This document shows, piece by piece, positions 47,533 to 47,621 of a stretch of DNA of 47,621 nt. The stretch's first letter is position 1; each line of letters starts with the position of its first letter. The notes below the pieces were generated by a model, which saw nothing but the letters and a program-made list of their open reading frames with translations, had not been told where the DNA came from and made no database searches. Both the position numbers and the translations under genes were made by a program. Source of the DNA: an uncultured Chlorobiaceae bacterium (GTDB taxonomy: Bacteria > Bacteroidota > Chlorobiia > Chlorobiales > Chlorobiaceae); NCBI GenBank assembly GCA_903869365.1, contig CAIPYV010000128.1:1-47621 (forward strand). The letters run 5' to 3'.

Positions 47533-47621
47533 CAGTCAATACCATGGACTTGAATGATTTTCACTGTATTATTTTTTATAATAACTTTATACAGTCTATT
47601 TCCTTCATATTGATATTTTGA
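47532..47621 (-). CDS. C-terminal end of an unidentified small protein, cut by the window edge
   Basis: The last 29 codons of a minus-strand gene enter at the right edge, with YEGNRLYKVIIKN then VKIIQVHGID and a TGA. The alternating strand pattern is seen in RelE/ParE-like or related toxins, but I cannot name a family. It overlaps the next short ORF by one base, as is common in toxin-antitoxin operons. Confidence 0.4.
   Translation of the reverse strand, partial: SKYQYEGNRLYKVIIKNNTVKIIQVHGID

Overview
The window is a chromosomal segment of a green sulfur bacterium (Chlorobiaceae, Chlorobium/Pelodictyon-like). The evidence is a tandem pair of [2Fe-2S] chlorosome envelope proteins, a CrtH-type carotenoid isomerase, a short-chain reductase that closely matches the Chlorobium sepiapterin reductase as I remember it, and an isoleucine pathway entered through citramalate synthase. 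No species can be fixed from the sequence alone. No rRNA or tRNA gene was seen.

Layout. (1) 1-8.6 kb: the cas2-proximal end of a CRISPR array and a complete type I-E cas operon on the minus strand, read cas3-cse1-cse2-cas6e-cas7e-cas5e-cas1-cas2 and then into the array. cas6e is displaced relative to the E. coli order, and there is almost no room for a separate leader. (2) 8.9-13.7 kb: a YjbQ/UPF0047 protein, two chlorosome envelope proteins, alanine dehydrogenase and, convergent with it, crtH. (3) 13.8-18.4 kb: a stress block with an ECF sigma factor and zinc anti-sigma pair, an ArsR-type regulator, Hsp20 behind a consensus-perfect sigma-54 promoter with paired TGTCA/TGACA upstream elements, DnaK, and a small unknown protein. 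(4) 18.5-23.8 kb, minus strand: a probable phytol kinase/phytyl-phosphate kinase fusion followed by a Tol-Pal operon (tolQ, tolR, tolA/tonB, a 70-codon ORF in the tolB position, pal, cpoB). (5) 24.0-36.9 kb: a branched-chain amino acid operon (ilvD, ilvB, ilvN, ilvC, leuB, leuA, leuC, leuD, cimA) with a leader that may be an attenuator. It is interrupted between ilvB and ilvN by a terminator, an MNT/HEPN toxin-antitoxin pair on the other strand, and transposase debris. (6) 37.0-46.5 kb: housekeeping genes (radC, a cold-shock protein, sepiapterin reductase, a YqeY-like protein, serS, metX behind a SAM-I riboswitch, rsmB, a XerC/D recombinase, a DUF2721 membrane protein, a beta-CASP RNase). (7) 46.5 kb to the end: a small accessory patch with an H-NS-like protein and broken fragments (a DUF5655 tail and toxin-antitoxin-like pieces).

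How the parts work together. The cas block is a complete adaptation and interference module. The Ilv/Leu/CimA block can make valine, leucine and isoleucine; no ilvA is present in the window, and CimA plus LeuBCD would supply 2-oxobutyrate. The chlorosome proteins, CrtH and the prenol kinase fusion belong to photosynthetic membrane and pigment metabolism. The most unusual items are the missing CRISPR leader space, the sigma-54 heat-shock promoter, the kinase fusion, the interruption of the ilv operon, the ilvD leader ORF and the empty tolB slot.
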